NCBI RefSeq assembly: GCF_041200175.1 | Contig: NZ_CP165727.1 | Location: 2,294,001 to 2,358,000, forward strand | DNA: 64,000 bases | Origin: Streptomyces sp. R33 | GTDB taxonomy: Bacteria; Actinomycetota; Actinomycetes; Streptomycetales; Streptomycetaceae | Direction: 5' to 3' | Shown: positions 46,468 to 54,532 of the stretch, piece by piece | How positions within the stretch are numbered: the stretch's first letter is position 1 | Layout of the letters: the number at the start of each line of letters is the position of its first letter | The notes under the pieces: model-generated | What the model was told of the DNA's origin: nothing | Seen by the model: only the letters and a program-made list of their open reading frames with translations | Database searches by the model: none | Program-made: the position numbers and the translations under genes

Positions 46468-47589
46468 TCAGTGTTTGCGCAGGCGGGAGGAGTAGTCCTC
46501 CGGCGGCAGGAAGTTCGACCAGCGCTCGGGGAACTCGGACGGCATCTGGGCGTCGCCCTCCTCGTCGTCCTCCGACTCGCCCTCGGCCAGCGCCCGCCAG
46601 GCGGCGGCCCGAGCCACCAGCTGCGCGGCCTCCGCCTCCCGGGCCCGCTCGTTCGCCTCGCGGGCCGCGGCGGTGGCCACGGAGGGCCAGACGCGGTCGA
46701 TCGCGGCGTTCACGGCCGCGCCAACCAGGACGGCGAAGGCCGACACGCCGATCCACAGCAGGACGGCGACCGGGGCGGCCAGTGATCCGTAGATGGTCGG
46801 GCCCTCGACGGTGTTGGTCAGGTAGATCCGCAGCAGGAACGAGCCCAGCACCCACATGGCGAGCGCCACCAGCGCCCCCGGCACGTCCTCGATCCACGGG
46901 GAGCGCACGGGGACGGACACGTGGTACAGCGTGGTCAGGAAGGCGATGGACAGCAGGGTGACCGTCGGCCAGTACAGCACCGCGATCACCTCCGTGCTCC
47001 AGGGCACCCAGCGGACGACGGCGTCCGGTCCGGCCACCATCAGCGGCAGCACGATCGCGCCGATCACGAGGGCGATGACGTACAGCAGGAAGGCCAGCAG
47101 CCGGGTCTTGACGATGCCGCGCTGGCCGTCGAGCCCGTACATCACGGTGATGGTGTCGATGAAGACGTTGACCGCCCGCGAGCCCGACCAGAGGGCGAAG
47201 GCGAAGCCGAGGGAGATCAGGTCCGGGCGGCCGGCCTTGGTGACGTCGTCGAGCATGGGTTTGGCGATCTCGTTGACGCCCCGGTCGGAGAGCACGGTGC
47301 CGACCGCGTTCAGGATGTTCTCCTCGATGGAGGCCACGAAGGTGCCGCCCGTCCAGCCGTCCACGTACCCGAGCAGGCCCAGCAGGCCGAGGAACAGCGG
47401 CGGCAGCGAGAGCAGCGTGAAGAACGCCGCTTCGGCCGCCAGGCCGAGGATCCGGTACTCGATGCACGAATTGACGGTGTCTTTCAGGAGCAGCCACGCC
47501 ATCTTGCGCTTGGAGACGTTGCGGTAGAGGGCGCGGGCCCGATGGAGCCGCCCGGGGACCCGCTCGGGTGTTTCTTTTGCTGGCTGCAC
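46468..47589 (-). CDS. YihY/BrkB-family inner membrane protein
   Basis: A 373-residue polytopic membrane protein with about six transmembrane segments (AAFFTLLSLPPLFLGLLGLLGY, LLAFLLYVIALVIGAIVLPL, IYGSLAAPVAVLLWIGVSAF and others). The family signature GLAAEAAFFTLLSLPP is near residue 50. The C-terminus is a charged cytoplasmic helix. YihY proteins have no established biochemical role; older ribonuclease BN labels are wrong. The GTG at 47589 leaves only 17 bases before the divergent acyl-CoA dehydrogenase start, so the true start may be farther in, for example at MAWLLLKD (residue 30). Confidence 0.85.
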   Translation of the reverse strand: MQPAKETPERVPGRLHRARALYRNVSKRKMAWLLLKDTVNSCIEYRILGLAAEAAFFTLLSLPPLFLGLLGLLGYVDGWTGGTFVASIEENILNAVGTVLSDRGVNEIAKPMLDDVTKAGRPDLISLGFAFALWSGSRAVNVFIDTITVMYGLDGQRGIVKTRLLAFLLYVIALVIGAIVLPLMVAGPDAVVRWVPWSTEVIAVLYWPTVTLLSIAFLTTLYHVSVPVRSPWIEDVPGALVALAMWVLGSFLLRIYLTNTVEGPTIYGSLAAPVAVLLWIGVSAFAVLVGAAVNAAIDRVWPSVATAAAREANERAREAEAAQLVARAAAWRALAEGESEDDEEGDAQMPSEFPERWSNFLPPEDYSSRLRKH

Positions 47590-47606
47590 GTCTTTACGGT
47601 ATCCGC

Positions 47607-49250
47607 ATGGCAGCCACCACCCACACCGTCACCAACCAGCCCCCTCCCCTGGTGGGCTATGACGTCTACGGCACCGACCGGGCCCTTCGCGAAGGCGTGG
47701 AGCGGCACCTGTCGGCCTCGGCGCCCGAACTCCTCGGCGAAGTACGGGAGGAGCTCTCGGAACTCGGGCGGGCCGCGGGCTCGGCGCAGGCCCAGCGGTG
47801 GGGTGCGCTGGCGAACGAGAACCCTCCGGAACTGCGTACGCACGACCGGTACGGCAACCGGATCGACGAGGTGGAGTTCCACCCGGCGTGGCACCGGCTG
47901 CTCGGACACGCGGTGGGCGCCGGGCTGACCGATGCGTGGGGGCGGCCGGCCGGGCACCTGCGCCGGGCGGCCGGGTTCTTCGTGTGGTCGCAGGCCGAGG
48001 CGGGGCACGGCTGCCCGGTCTCGATGACCCATGCGGCCGTGCCGGCGCTGCGGACGGACCCGGAGCTGGCGGCGCAGTGGGAGCCGCGGCTGACCTCGCA
48101 CGTGTACGAGGAGGGGCTGCGGCCGCCCGCGCAGAAGGGCGGGGTGCTGTTCGGCATGGGGATGACGGAGAAGCAGGGCGGCAGCGACGTACGGGCGAAC
48201 ACGACGGCGGCGAAGCCGCTGGACGCGGCGGGCGAGTACCTGCTGACGGGACACAAGTGGTTCTGCTCGGCGCCGATGTCGGACGGGTTCCTGGTGCTGG
48301 CGCAGGCTCCCGGGGGGCTGACGTGCTTCCTGGTGCCGCGGGTGCTGGAGGACGGCACGCGCAACGTGTTCGCGATCCAGCGGCTGAAGGACAAGCTCGG
48401 CAACCGGTCGAACGCGTCCGGCGAGGTGGAGTTCGACGGGACGTGGGCACGGCGGGTCGGCGAGGAGGGGCGGGGGGTGCGGACCATCATCGGGATGGTC
48501 GCGGCGACCCGGCTGGACTGCGTGCTGGGCTCGGCCGCCCTGATGCGGCAGGCGCTGACGCAGGCCGTGCACCATACGGAGCACCGCTCTGCTTTCGGAG
48601 CACGGCTCATCGAGCAGCCGCTGATGCGCAACGTGCTGGCCGACCTCGCCCTGGAGTCCGAGGCGGCCACCACCCTCGGGCTGCGCCTCGCGGCCGCCTA
48701 CGACGCCGGGACGGAGCAGGAGCGGGCCTTCCTGCGCATCGCGGTGCCCGCCGCGAAGTACTGGGTGACCAAGCGCTGTACGCCGATGGTGGCGGAGGCA
48801 CTGGAGTGTCTGGGCGGCAACGGCTACGTCGAGGAGTCCGGGCTGCCGCGGCTGCTGCGCGAGTCCCCGCTGAACTCGATCTGGGAGGGCTCGGGCAACG
48901 TACAGGCGCTGGACGTGCTGCGGGCCCTGCAGCGGGAGCCGCAGGCGCTGAACGCGTTCCTCCAGGAGGTGGGGCAGGCCCGCGGCGCCGACCACCGGCT
49001 GGACTCGGCCATCAAGGGGCTGCTGACGGAGCTCGCGGACCTGGAGGGCATCGAGGCGCGGGCGCGCCGCGTGGTGGAGCGCATCGCCCTGGTGCTCCAG
49101 GGGTCGCTGCTCGTGCGCTGGGCACCGCCGGAGGTGGCGGACGCGTTCTGCGCCTCGCGCCTGGGCGGCGACGGGGGTGCGGCCTTCGGCACGCTGCCGC
49201 ACAGCCTGGGACTGGGTGCGCTGGTCGAACGGGCGCGGATCGCGGGCTAG
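47607..49250 (+). CDS. AidB-like acyl-CoA dehydrogenase
   Basis: A 547-residue flavoprotein of the acyl-CoA dehydrogenase superfamily, closest in pattern to AidB (isovaleryl-CoA dehydrogenase/DNA-alkylation-response type). Conserved text includes EFHPAWHRLLGHAVGAGL, GMGMTEKQGGSDVRANTTAA in the FAD/substrate loop, TGHKWFCSAPMSDGFLVLAQ, CLGGNGYVEESGLPRLLRE and NSIWEGSGNVQALDVLR. The length fits AidB rather than the ~380-residue beta-oxidation enzymes. ATG at 47607 gives the family start. It is divergent from YihY and followed by a hairpin terminator. A role in fatty-acid or branched-chain oxidation, or in alkylation defence, cannot be decided from sequence. Confidence 0.9.
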   Translation: MAATTHTVTNQPPPLVGYDVYGTDRALREGVERHLSASAPELLGEVREELSELGRAAGSAQAQRWGALANENPPELRTHDRYGNRIDEVEFHPAWHRLLGHAVGAGLTDAWGRPAGHLRRAAGFFVWSQAEAGHGCPVSMTHAAVPALRTDPELAAQWEPRLTSHVYEEGLRPPAQKGGVLFGMGMTEKQGGSDVRANTTAAKPLDAAGEYLLTGHKWFCSAPMSDGFLVLAQAPGGLTCFLVPRVLEDGTRNVFAIQRLKDKLGNRSNASGEVEFDGTWARRVGEEGRGVRTIIGMVAATRLDCVLGSAALMRQALTQAVHHTEHRSAFGARLIEQPLMRNVLADLALESEAATTLGLRLAAAYDAGTEQERAFLRIAVPAAKYWVTKRCTPMVAEALECLGGNGYVEESGLPRLLRESPLNSIWEGSGNVQALDVLRALQREPQALNAFLQEVGQARGADHRLDSAIKGLLTELADLEGIEARARRVVERIALVLQGSLLVRWAPPEVADAFCASRLGGDGGAAFGTLPHSLGLGALVERARIAG

Positions 49251-49281
49251 AGCGTGGTCCGCGGCCACCCTCCGGGTTGCG

Positions 49282-49303
49282 GGACCTGTCCCCAAACAGG
49301 TCC
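49282..49303 (+). terminator. Hairpin after the AidB-like gene
   Basis: GGACCTGT (49282-49289) pairs with ACAGGTCC (49296-49303) across a 6-base loop, 31 bases past the stop. Confidence 0.65.
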
Positions 49304-49572
49304 GATCCGGGATCCGGACCCGTTGACCGGGAGCAGAGGTGGCGCCGCGCCGACTCGGCACCACCCCTGATCCGAAAGCCCCGAGGAGGAGCTGTCACGT
49401 CGCGAGGCGACGTCCGGACAGTTTCGGTCGGGTGACCGGGACTTGGCGAGAGTTGCATACCGTTGCAACCCTCTGAGTCGGAACCGTCCGTCGTGCGTGC
49501 CCGGGGAAGCGGCACGCGCGGACCGCCCGGGCGGATTCCCTCGTACGTCCTGTTCCACACGGGGAGGTTCCG
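49304..49572. promoter_or_regulatory. Regulatory region of the GAF-type regulator, with an inverted repeat
   Basis: The AidB-to-GAF gap (322 bases) holds the terminator at its start and, near its end, the repeat GTTGCA-TACCGT-TGCAAC (49452-49469), a likely operator. No coding frame is convincing. GGGGAGG lies just before the GTG of the downstream gene at 49573. Confidence 0.4.
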
Positions 49573-50886
49573 GTGGCCTACACCGCAGGCAGCACGGTCG
49601 ATGTGGCACGCATCTCGGCCATGGACGCGCGGGAGGCCGCGCGTCTGCTCAAGGGGGTACGGGCGGCCGCGCTGGCCGGGGACCGGCCGCCGGCCGAGCC
49701 CCGCCCGGAGATCGCCGAGTCCTGGCGCCGGATGCTGGCCGGCGGGGTGCACCCGGACCGGGACGCGCGCTCGCGGATGCTGTCGGCGGCCGAGACCGAG
49801 GAGCGGCGGCAGGTCTCGCCGCTGCGGGAGATCCTGCCGGTGCTGCGCGAGGGGCTGCTGCCTGCGCTGGACACGGCGCTGCACATCATGGTCGTGGCCG
49901 ATGCGGAGGGGCGGCTGCTGTGGCGGGAGGGGGCCACGTCGATCCTGCGCAAGGCGGACCGGCTGGGCTTCTCGGTGGGCGCCGACTGGGACGAGGCGGT
50001 GGTCGGCACCAACGGGGTGGGCACCGCCCTGGTGGCCCGCCGGCCCGTCCAGGTGTTCTCGGCGGAGCACTTCGTCTCCAGCCACCACGACTGGACCTGC
50101 GCCGGGGCACCGGTGCGGGACCCGCGGGACGGGCGGCTGCTGGGCGTGGTGGACGTCAGCGGGCCGCTGGCCACCATGCACCCGGCCACGCTGGCGTGGG
50201 TGAGCTCGGTGGCCCGGCTCGCGGAGCGGGAGCTGCGGATCCGGCACCTGGAGTCGCTGGAGCGGCTGCGGGCGGTCGCGGCGCCGCTGCTGGCCCGGCT
50301 GCCCGGGCAGGCCGTCGTGGTGGACCCGCACGGCTGGACGGCGGCGGTGACGGGCCTGGTACCGGCGGAGCGGATCCCGCTGCCGAAGGGGTTCCGGGCG
50401 GGCCGGGTGTGGGTGCCGCAGCTCGGGGACTGCGTGGTGGAGCCGCTGCCGGGCGGCTGGCTGCTGCGCATCGCCGAGGAGCCGGGCACGGCGAAGGCGG
50501 CGAGCCGGGTCGTCCTGGACCTGAGCCGTGCGCACACGTGGTCGGCGACGGTGTACGGAGCTGCTGGGAGCTGGTCGCAGGAGCTGAGCCCGCGCCATGC
50601 GGAGCTGCTGTTCCTGCTGGCGGAGAGCCCGCGGGGGCGGTCGGCGGCGGAGCTGTCGGCGGAGCTGTTCGGGGACCCGACGCGTACGGTGACGGTCCGG
50701 GCGGAGCTGTCCCGGGTACGGCGGCACCTGGGCGGGGTGCTGACCCACCGCCCGTACCGCTTCGCGGACGACGTGGAGGTGGAGCTGATCCGCCCGCAGG
50801 ACCCGGCGGCGCTGCTGCCGCACTCCACGGCACCGGCGGTGATCAAGGCCCGCCTGGGCCGTACGGGGCAGGCCGTGATTCCCTGA
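49573..50886 (+). CDS. GAF-domain helix-turn-helix regulator
   Basis: A 437-residue regulator. The N-terminal ~80 residues include EIAESWRRMLAGGVHPDRD, as in activators of the acetoin/glycerol type. A GAF sensor domain follows at about residues 95-225 (LRKADRLGFSVGADWDEAVV, GTNGVGTALVARRPVQVF, GEHF-like AEHFVSSHHDWTCAGAPVRD). The C-terminal winged helix (LSPRHAELLFLLAESPRGRS, VRAELSRVRRHLGGVL) replaces the AAA+ module of NtrC-like proteins. In related actinobacteria such genes sit beside alcohol or aldehyde dehydrogenases, but none is adjacent here. It starts at GTG 49573. The target is unknown; self-regulation through the inverted repeat upstream is plausible. Confidence 0.82.
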   Translation: MAYTAGSTVDVARISAMDAREAARLLKGVRAAALAGDRPPAEPRPEIAESWRRMLAGGVHPDRDARSRMLSAAETEERRQVSPLREILPVLREGLLPALDTALHIMVVADAEGRLLWREGATSILRKADRLGFSVGADWDEAVVGTNGVGTALVARRPVQVFSAEHFVSSHHDWTCAGAPVRDPRDGRLLGVVDVSGPLATMHPATLAWVSSVARLAERELRIRHLESLERLRAVAAPLLARLPGQAVVVDPHGWTAAVTGLVPAERIPLPKGFRAGRVWVPQLGDCVVEPLPGGWLLRIAEEPGTAKAASRVVLDLSRAHTWSATVYGAAGSWSQELSPRHAELLFLLAESPRGRSAAELSAELFGDPTRTVTVRAELSRVRRHLGGVLTHRPYRFADDVEVELIRPQDPAALLPHSTAPAVIKARLGRTGQAVIP

Positions 50887-50891
50887 CCTGC

Positions 50892-51455
50892 ATGAGCACC
50901 ATCACACTCACCACCTGGTCCCTGGAAATGACCTCCCCGCAGGACCTGGTCCGGGCGGCTGTCCCAGGACCTGAGATCCATGTCCGGCGGGCGGAGGTCC
51001 CCTCGCCGGAGTTCAGCCGCTTCCTCTACGCCTCGGTGGGCGGTGACATCCACTGGACGGACCGGCTCTCGCTGACCCGCGCCCAGTGGGTGGAGCAGCT
51101 GGGCCGTCCCGGCGTGGAGACCTGGGTGGCGTACGACCGCGGGACGCCGGCCGGGTACGTGGAGCTCGACCCGCAGGACGACGGCGTGGTGGAGATCATG
51201 TACTTCGGGCTGCTCCCGGACTTCCGGGGGCGCCGGATCGGGGGGCACCTGCTGACCCTGGGCGTCGAAGCGGCATGGTCCCTGGCGGACCGCTGGCCGG
51301 GGCGCGAGGCGACGACGCGGGTGTGGCTCCACACCTGCAGCCAGGACGGCCCGACGGCGATGGACAACTACCTGCGCCGCGGCTTCAAGCTCTTCCGTAC
51401 GGAGACGGAGCAGAAGGAGTCCGCCCCCACCCCGGGCCCCTGGCCGGGCGCCTGA
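50892..51455 (+). CDS. GNAT-family N-acetyltransferase
   Basis: A 187-residue acetyl-CoA-dependent acetyltransferase. The GNAT core includes VEIMYFGLLPDFRGRRIGGH with the acetyl-CoA pyrophosphate loop R-G-R-R-I-G, a preceding strand VAYDRGTPAGYVELDPQ, and a late MDNYLRRGFKLFRTETEQ block. The acceptor is unknown. ATG at 50892 is five bases after the stop of the GAF-type gene, so co-transcription is likely. An open frame extends far upstream but is out of register with real coding there. The C-terminus is a short proline-rich tail. Confidence 0.87.
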   Translation: MSTITLTTWSLEMTSPQDLVRAAVPGPEIHVRRAEVPSPEFSRFLYASVGGDIHWTDRLSLTRAQWVEQLGRPGVETWVAYDRGTPAGYVELDPQDDGVVEIMYFGLLPDFRGRRIGGHLLTLGVEAAWSLADRWPGREATTRVWLHTCSQDGPTAMDNYLRRGFKLFRTETEQKESAPTPGPWPGA

Positions 51456-51626
51456 CCCTCCCCGCGTCGGCGTGGCGCCGGGCCCCGCGGACGCCCGGCC
51501 CGTGCCCCGTCCCACCAGCCACTCCCGCGCGTGACCCCCGTCACGTCATCTCGGCATTCGGGACCACATCGTCCGGATAATGGACAGTAGTGGACTCCTC
51601 CAATCGGCACATGACACGCTTCCGCC
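51456..51626. promoter_or_regulatory. Promoter region of the sulfur-assimilation operon
   Basis: This part of the 479-base gap holds a GATAAT -10-like element at 51576-51581, inside the inverted repeat GTCC-(7)-GGAC (51571-51585). The presumed transcription start would lie about 40 bases before the leader peptide. No gene is seen in it. Confidence 0.45.
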
Positions 51627-51710
51627 ATGAATGGAGCTGGAATTGCCTTGGTGAGTCGGCGGCACGTCGACCTCGGCCGCATGTCCAGCGCCATCTGTCC
51701 GGCGAGCTGA
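51627..51710 (+). CDS. Cysteine-containing leader peptide of the sulfur operon
   Basis: A 27-codon frame with the characteristic core SRRHVDLGRMSSAIC. It ends PAS and has its only cysteine (TGT) at position 24. Streptomycetes and mycobacteria carry short peptides with cysteine codons ahead of sulfur-assimilation genes, and cysteine-dependent attenuation has been shown for mycobacterial examples. The ATG lacks a strong ribosome binding site; an internal GTG at 51651 is an alternative that leaves the conserved core intact. It lies 224 bases before the sulfite reductase gene, with a potential attenuator hairpin between. Its role would be regulatory, through translation at the cysteine codon. Confidence 0.72.
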   Translation: MNGAGIALVSRRHVDLGRMSSAICPAS

Positions 51711-51793
51711 CGGAACCAGCCACCGCCGCACATCGCCGTCGTCCCCGCCGCTGCGGACGCGTCGATCCCCGAAGCACCTGCACGTCCCCTGAA

Positions 51794-51876
51794 GGCCGAA
51801 GACCGCCCTGACCTCCGGAAACACCGGCAAGGGCGGCTGTCGGCCGCACCTGCTCCGCGGCAGGGCCGAAGACAGG
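51794..51876 (+). promoter_or_regulatory. Candidate attenuator with alternative hairpins
   Basis: GGCCGAAGACCGCCCT (51794-51809) pairs with AGGGCGGCTGTCGGCC (51830-51845) at 13 of 16 positions, forming a long hairpin between leader stop and sirA start. A second copy of GGCCGAAGAC at 51864-51873 can compete for the CTGTCGGCC arm (51837-51845), with CTGC/GCAG pairing inside. These mutually exclusive structures resemble a terminator/antiterminator pair. No T-tract follows the first hairpin. Confidence 0.45.
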
Positions 51877-51934
51877 GGCTCGCCGCCGCTCCCCCTGACC
51901 CTGCATCGACGCCGCCGAAGAAGGATGTACCGCC

Positions 51935-53626
51935 ATGGCCGCCACCCCCGAAACGCCCGCCGCCGCGCGCCGAAAGACCGGCCGTCACCGCGGTGAGGGT
52001 CAGTGGGCCGTTGGACACCACACCCCCCTGAACGGCAACGAGCAGTTCAAGAAGGACGACGACGGTCTCAATGTGCGGACGCGTATTGAGACGATCTACT
52101 CCAAGACGGGCTTCGACTCGATCGACCCCAACGACCTGCGCGGCCGCATGCGCTGGTGGGGCCTGTACACCCAGCGCAAGCCCGGGATCGACGGCGGCAA
52201 GACCGCGATCCTGGAGCCGGAGGAGCTGGACGACAAGTACTTCATGCTGCGCGTCCGCATCGACGGCGGCCGGCTGACCACCGAGCAGCTCCGCGTCATC
52301 GGCGAGATCTCGCAGGAGTTCGCGCGCGGCACCGCCGACCTCACCGACCGCCAGAACGTGCAGTACCACTGGATCCGGATCGAGGACGTCCCGGAGATCT
52401 GGCGCCGCCTCGAGGCCGTCGGCCTGTCGACCACCGAGGCCTGCGGTGACACGCCCCGCGTCATCCTCGGCTCGCCCGTCGCCGGCATCGCCCAGGACGA
52501 GATCATCGACGGCACTCCCGCCATCGAGGAGATCTACCGCCGCATCGTCGGCAACAAGGACTTCTCCAACCTGCCCCGCAAGTTCAAGTCCGCGGTCTCC
52601 GGCTCCCCGCTGCTCGACGTGGCGCACGAGATCAACGACATCGCCTTCGTCGGCGTGAACCACCCCGAGCACGGCCCCGGCTTCGACGTCTGGGTCGGCG
52701 GCGGCCTCTCGACCAACCCCAAGCTGGGCGTGCGCCTGGGCACCTGGGTCTCGCTCGACGAGGTCCCGGACGTCTACGAGGGCGTCATCTCGATCTTCCG
52801 CGACTACGGCTACCGCCGCCTGCGCACCCGCGCCCGGCTGAAGTTCCTCGTCGCCGACTGGGGCCCGGCCAAGTTCCGCCAGGTCCTGGAGGACGAGTAC
52901 CTGAAGCGCAAGCTGACCGACGGCCCCGCGCCCGAGCAGCCGAGCGGCCAGTGGCGCGACCACGTCGGCGTCCACCAGCAGCAGGACGGCAAGTTCTACG
53001 TCGGCTTCGCGCCCCGCGTCGGCCGCGTGGACGGCGCGACCCTGACCAAGATCGCGGACGTGGCCGAGCAGCACGGCTCCGGCCGGCTGCGCACCACCGC
53101 CGAGCAGAAGATGATCGTCCTCGACATCGAGGCGGACAAGGTCGACTCCGTCGTGGAGGCCCTGGAGGCGCTGGACCTGCGGGTCAAGCCGTCCCCGTTC
53201 CGCCGCGGCACGATGGCCTGCACCGGCATCGAGTTCTGCAAGCTGGCCATCGTCGAGACGAAGGCGCGCGGCGCCTCGCTAATCGACGAGCTGGAGCGCC
53301 GCCTGCCGGAGTTCGCCGAGCCGCTCACCATCAACATCAACGGCTGCCCGAACGCCTGCGCCCGTATCCAGGTGGCGGACATCGGTCTCAAGGGCCAGCT
53401 GGTCCTGGACGACGACGGCAACCAGGTGGAGGGCTACCAGGTCCACCTGGGCGGCGCCCTCGGCCTGGAGGCCGGCTTCGGCCGCAAGGTCCGCGGCCTC
53501 AAGGTCACCTCGGCCGGTCTGCCCGACTACGTCGAGCGGGTCGTCACGCGCTTCCAGGAGCAGCGCGAGGACGGCGAGCGCTTCGCCGCCTGGGTGACCC
53601 GTGCGAAGGACGAGGACCTCTCGTGA
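51935..53626 (+). CDS. sirA: Ferredoxin-dependent siroheme sulfite (nitrite) reductase
   Basis: A 563-residue cytoplasmic reductase with siroheme and a [4Fe-4S] cluster, reducing sulfite to sulfide with electrons from ferredoxin. Two duplicated nitrite/sulfite reductase ferredoxin-like domains are evident (LTTEQLRVIGEISQEFARGT, and in the second half GSGRLRTTAEQKMIVLDIE). The cluster cysteines are in ACTGIEFCKLAI and NGCPNACARIQ (C-x5-C and C-x3-C). Context within cysH-cysC-cysD-cysN makes sulfite the likely substrate; the family also includes nitrite reductases. It overlaps the zinc-ribbon gene by four bases (GTGA). ATG at 51935 follows the run GAAGAAGGATG with a close GAAGG ribosome binding site. 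Confidence 0.93.
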   Translation: MAATPETPAAARRKTGRHRGEGQWAVGHHTPLNGNEQFKKDDDGLNVRTRIETIYSKTGFDSIDPNDLRGRMRWWGLYTQRKPGIDGGKTAILEPEELDDKYFMLRVRIDGGRLTTEQLRVIGEISQEFARGTADLTDRQNVQYHWIRIEDVPEIWRRLEAVGLSTTEACGDTPRVILGSPVAGIAQDEIIDGTPAIEEIYRRIVGNKDFSNLPRKFKSAVSGSPLLDVAHEINDIAFVGVNHPEHGPGFDVWVGGGLSTNPKLGVRLGTWVSLDEVPDVYEGVISIFRDYGYRRLRTRARLKFLVADWGPAKFRQVLEDEYLKRKLTDGPAPEQPSGQWRDHVGVHQQQDGKFYVGFAPRVGRVDGATLTKIADVAEQHGSGRLRTTAEQKMIVLDIEADKVDSVVEALEALDLRVKPSPFRRGTMACTGIEFCKLAIVETKARGASLIDELERRLPEFAEPLTININGCPNACARIQVADIGLKGQLVLDDDGNQVEGYQVHLGGALGLEAGFGRKVRGLKVTSAGLPDYVERVVTRFQEQREDGERFAAWVTRAKDEDLS

Positions 53627-53802
53627 GCGAGCGCGCGGCCCCGTTCTACTGCCCGTACTGCGGCGACGAGGACCTGTTCCCGAACGAGACGGGTCACGGC
53701 GCCTGGGAATGCAGGGCCTGCAACCGGGCCTTCCAGCTGAAGTACCTCGGGCTGCTGGCCCAGGGCGTTCAGTCGAACACCGCTGGAGGGGACGAGATAT
53801 GA
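53623..53802 (+). CDS. Small zinc-ribbon protein between sulfite reductase and cysH
   Basis: A 59-residue protein overlapped by four bases with the gene before (GTGA, 53623-53626) and by four with cysH (ATGA, 53799-53802). It has two CxxC knuckles (FYCPYCGDED and WECRACNRAF), so it probably binds zinc or possibly iron. It has no known reaction. The same small gene sits between the sulfite reductase and cysH genes of other streptomycetes. Tight coupling on both sides argues that it works with the sulfite or APS reductase, perhaps as an electron-transfer or assembly factor. Confidence 0.83.
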   Translation: MSERAAPFYCPYCGDEDLFPNETGHGAWECRACNRAFQLKYLGLLAQGVQSNTAGGDEI

Positions 53803-54497
53803 CCACCACTCAAGACGTGAGTCTCAAAGCAGTGGCCGAGCAGGCCGGGCGGGACCTCGAGGACGCCTCGGCGCTCGAGATCCTCACCTGGGCCGCCGAG
53901 ACCTTCGGCAAGAGGTTCTGCGTCACCTCCTCCATGGAGGACGCGGTCGTCGCCCACCTGGCGTCCCGCGCCTTCCCCGGTGTGGACGTGGTCTTCCTCG
54001 ACACCGGCTACCACTTCGAGGAGACCATCGGCACGCGTGACGCGGTCGAGGCCGTGATGGACGTCAACGTCATCACCCTCACCCCGCGCCAGACGGTGGC
54101 CGAGCAGGACGCGGAGTACGGTCCCAAGCTGCACGACCGCGACCCGGACCTGTGCTGCGCGCTGCGCAAGGTCAAGCCCCTCGAAGAGGGTCTGACCGCG
54201 TACGACGCGTGGGCGACGGGCCTGCGCCGCGACGAGTCCCCGACCCGGGCGAACACCCCGGTGGTCGGCTGGGACGAGAAGCGGCAGAAGGTCAAGATCT
54301 CGCCGATCGCCCGCTGGACCCAGGACGACGTGGACGCCTACGTCGCCGAGCACGGCGTGCTCACCAACCCGCTGCTGATGGACGGCTACGCCTCCGTCGG
54401 CTGCGCCCCCTGCACCCGCCGCGTGGCGGAGGGCGAGGACGCGCGGGCCGGCCGGTGGGCCGGGCGCGGCAAGACCGAGTGCGGACTGCACGGCTGA
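53799..54497 (+). CDS. cysH: Phosphoadenylyl/adenylyl-sulfate reductase CysH
   Basis: A 232-residue reductase that makes sulfite from adenylyl sulfate, or its 3'-phosphate, using thioredoxin. It belongs to the [4Fe-4S] APS-reductase subgroup because the four cluster cysteines are present: DLCCALRKVKP and VGCAPCTRRV, with the catalytic cysteine in TECGLHG at the C-terminus. The PAPS-reductase core includes SSMEDAVVAHLASRA and FLDTGYHFEETIG. ATG at 53799 gives the family start and overlaps the zinc-ribbon stop; longer upstream frames belong to the sulfite reductase region. CysC starts one base inside its stop region. Confidence 0.94.
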   Translation: MTTTQDVSLKAVAEQAGRDLEDASALEILTWAAETFGKRFCVTSSMEDAVVAHLASRAFPGVDVVFLDTGYHFEETIGTRDAVEAVMDVNVITLTPRQTVAEQDAEYGPKLHDRDPDLCCALRKVKPLEEGLTAYDAWATGLRRDESPTRANTPVVGWDEKRQKVKISPIARWTQDDVDAYVAEHGVLTNPLLMDGYASVGCAPCTRRVAEGEDARAGRWAGRGKTECGLHG

Positions 54498-54532
54498 TGA
54501 CGGACAGCAAAGAACCTACGGAGACTGAGCAG

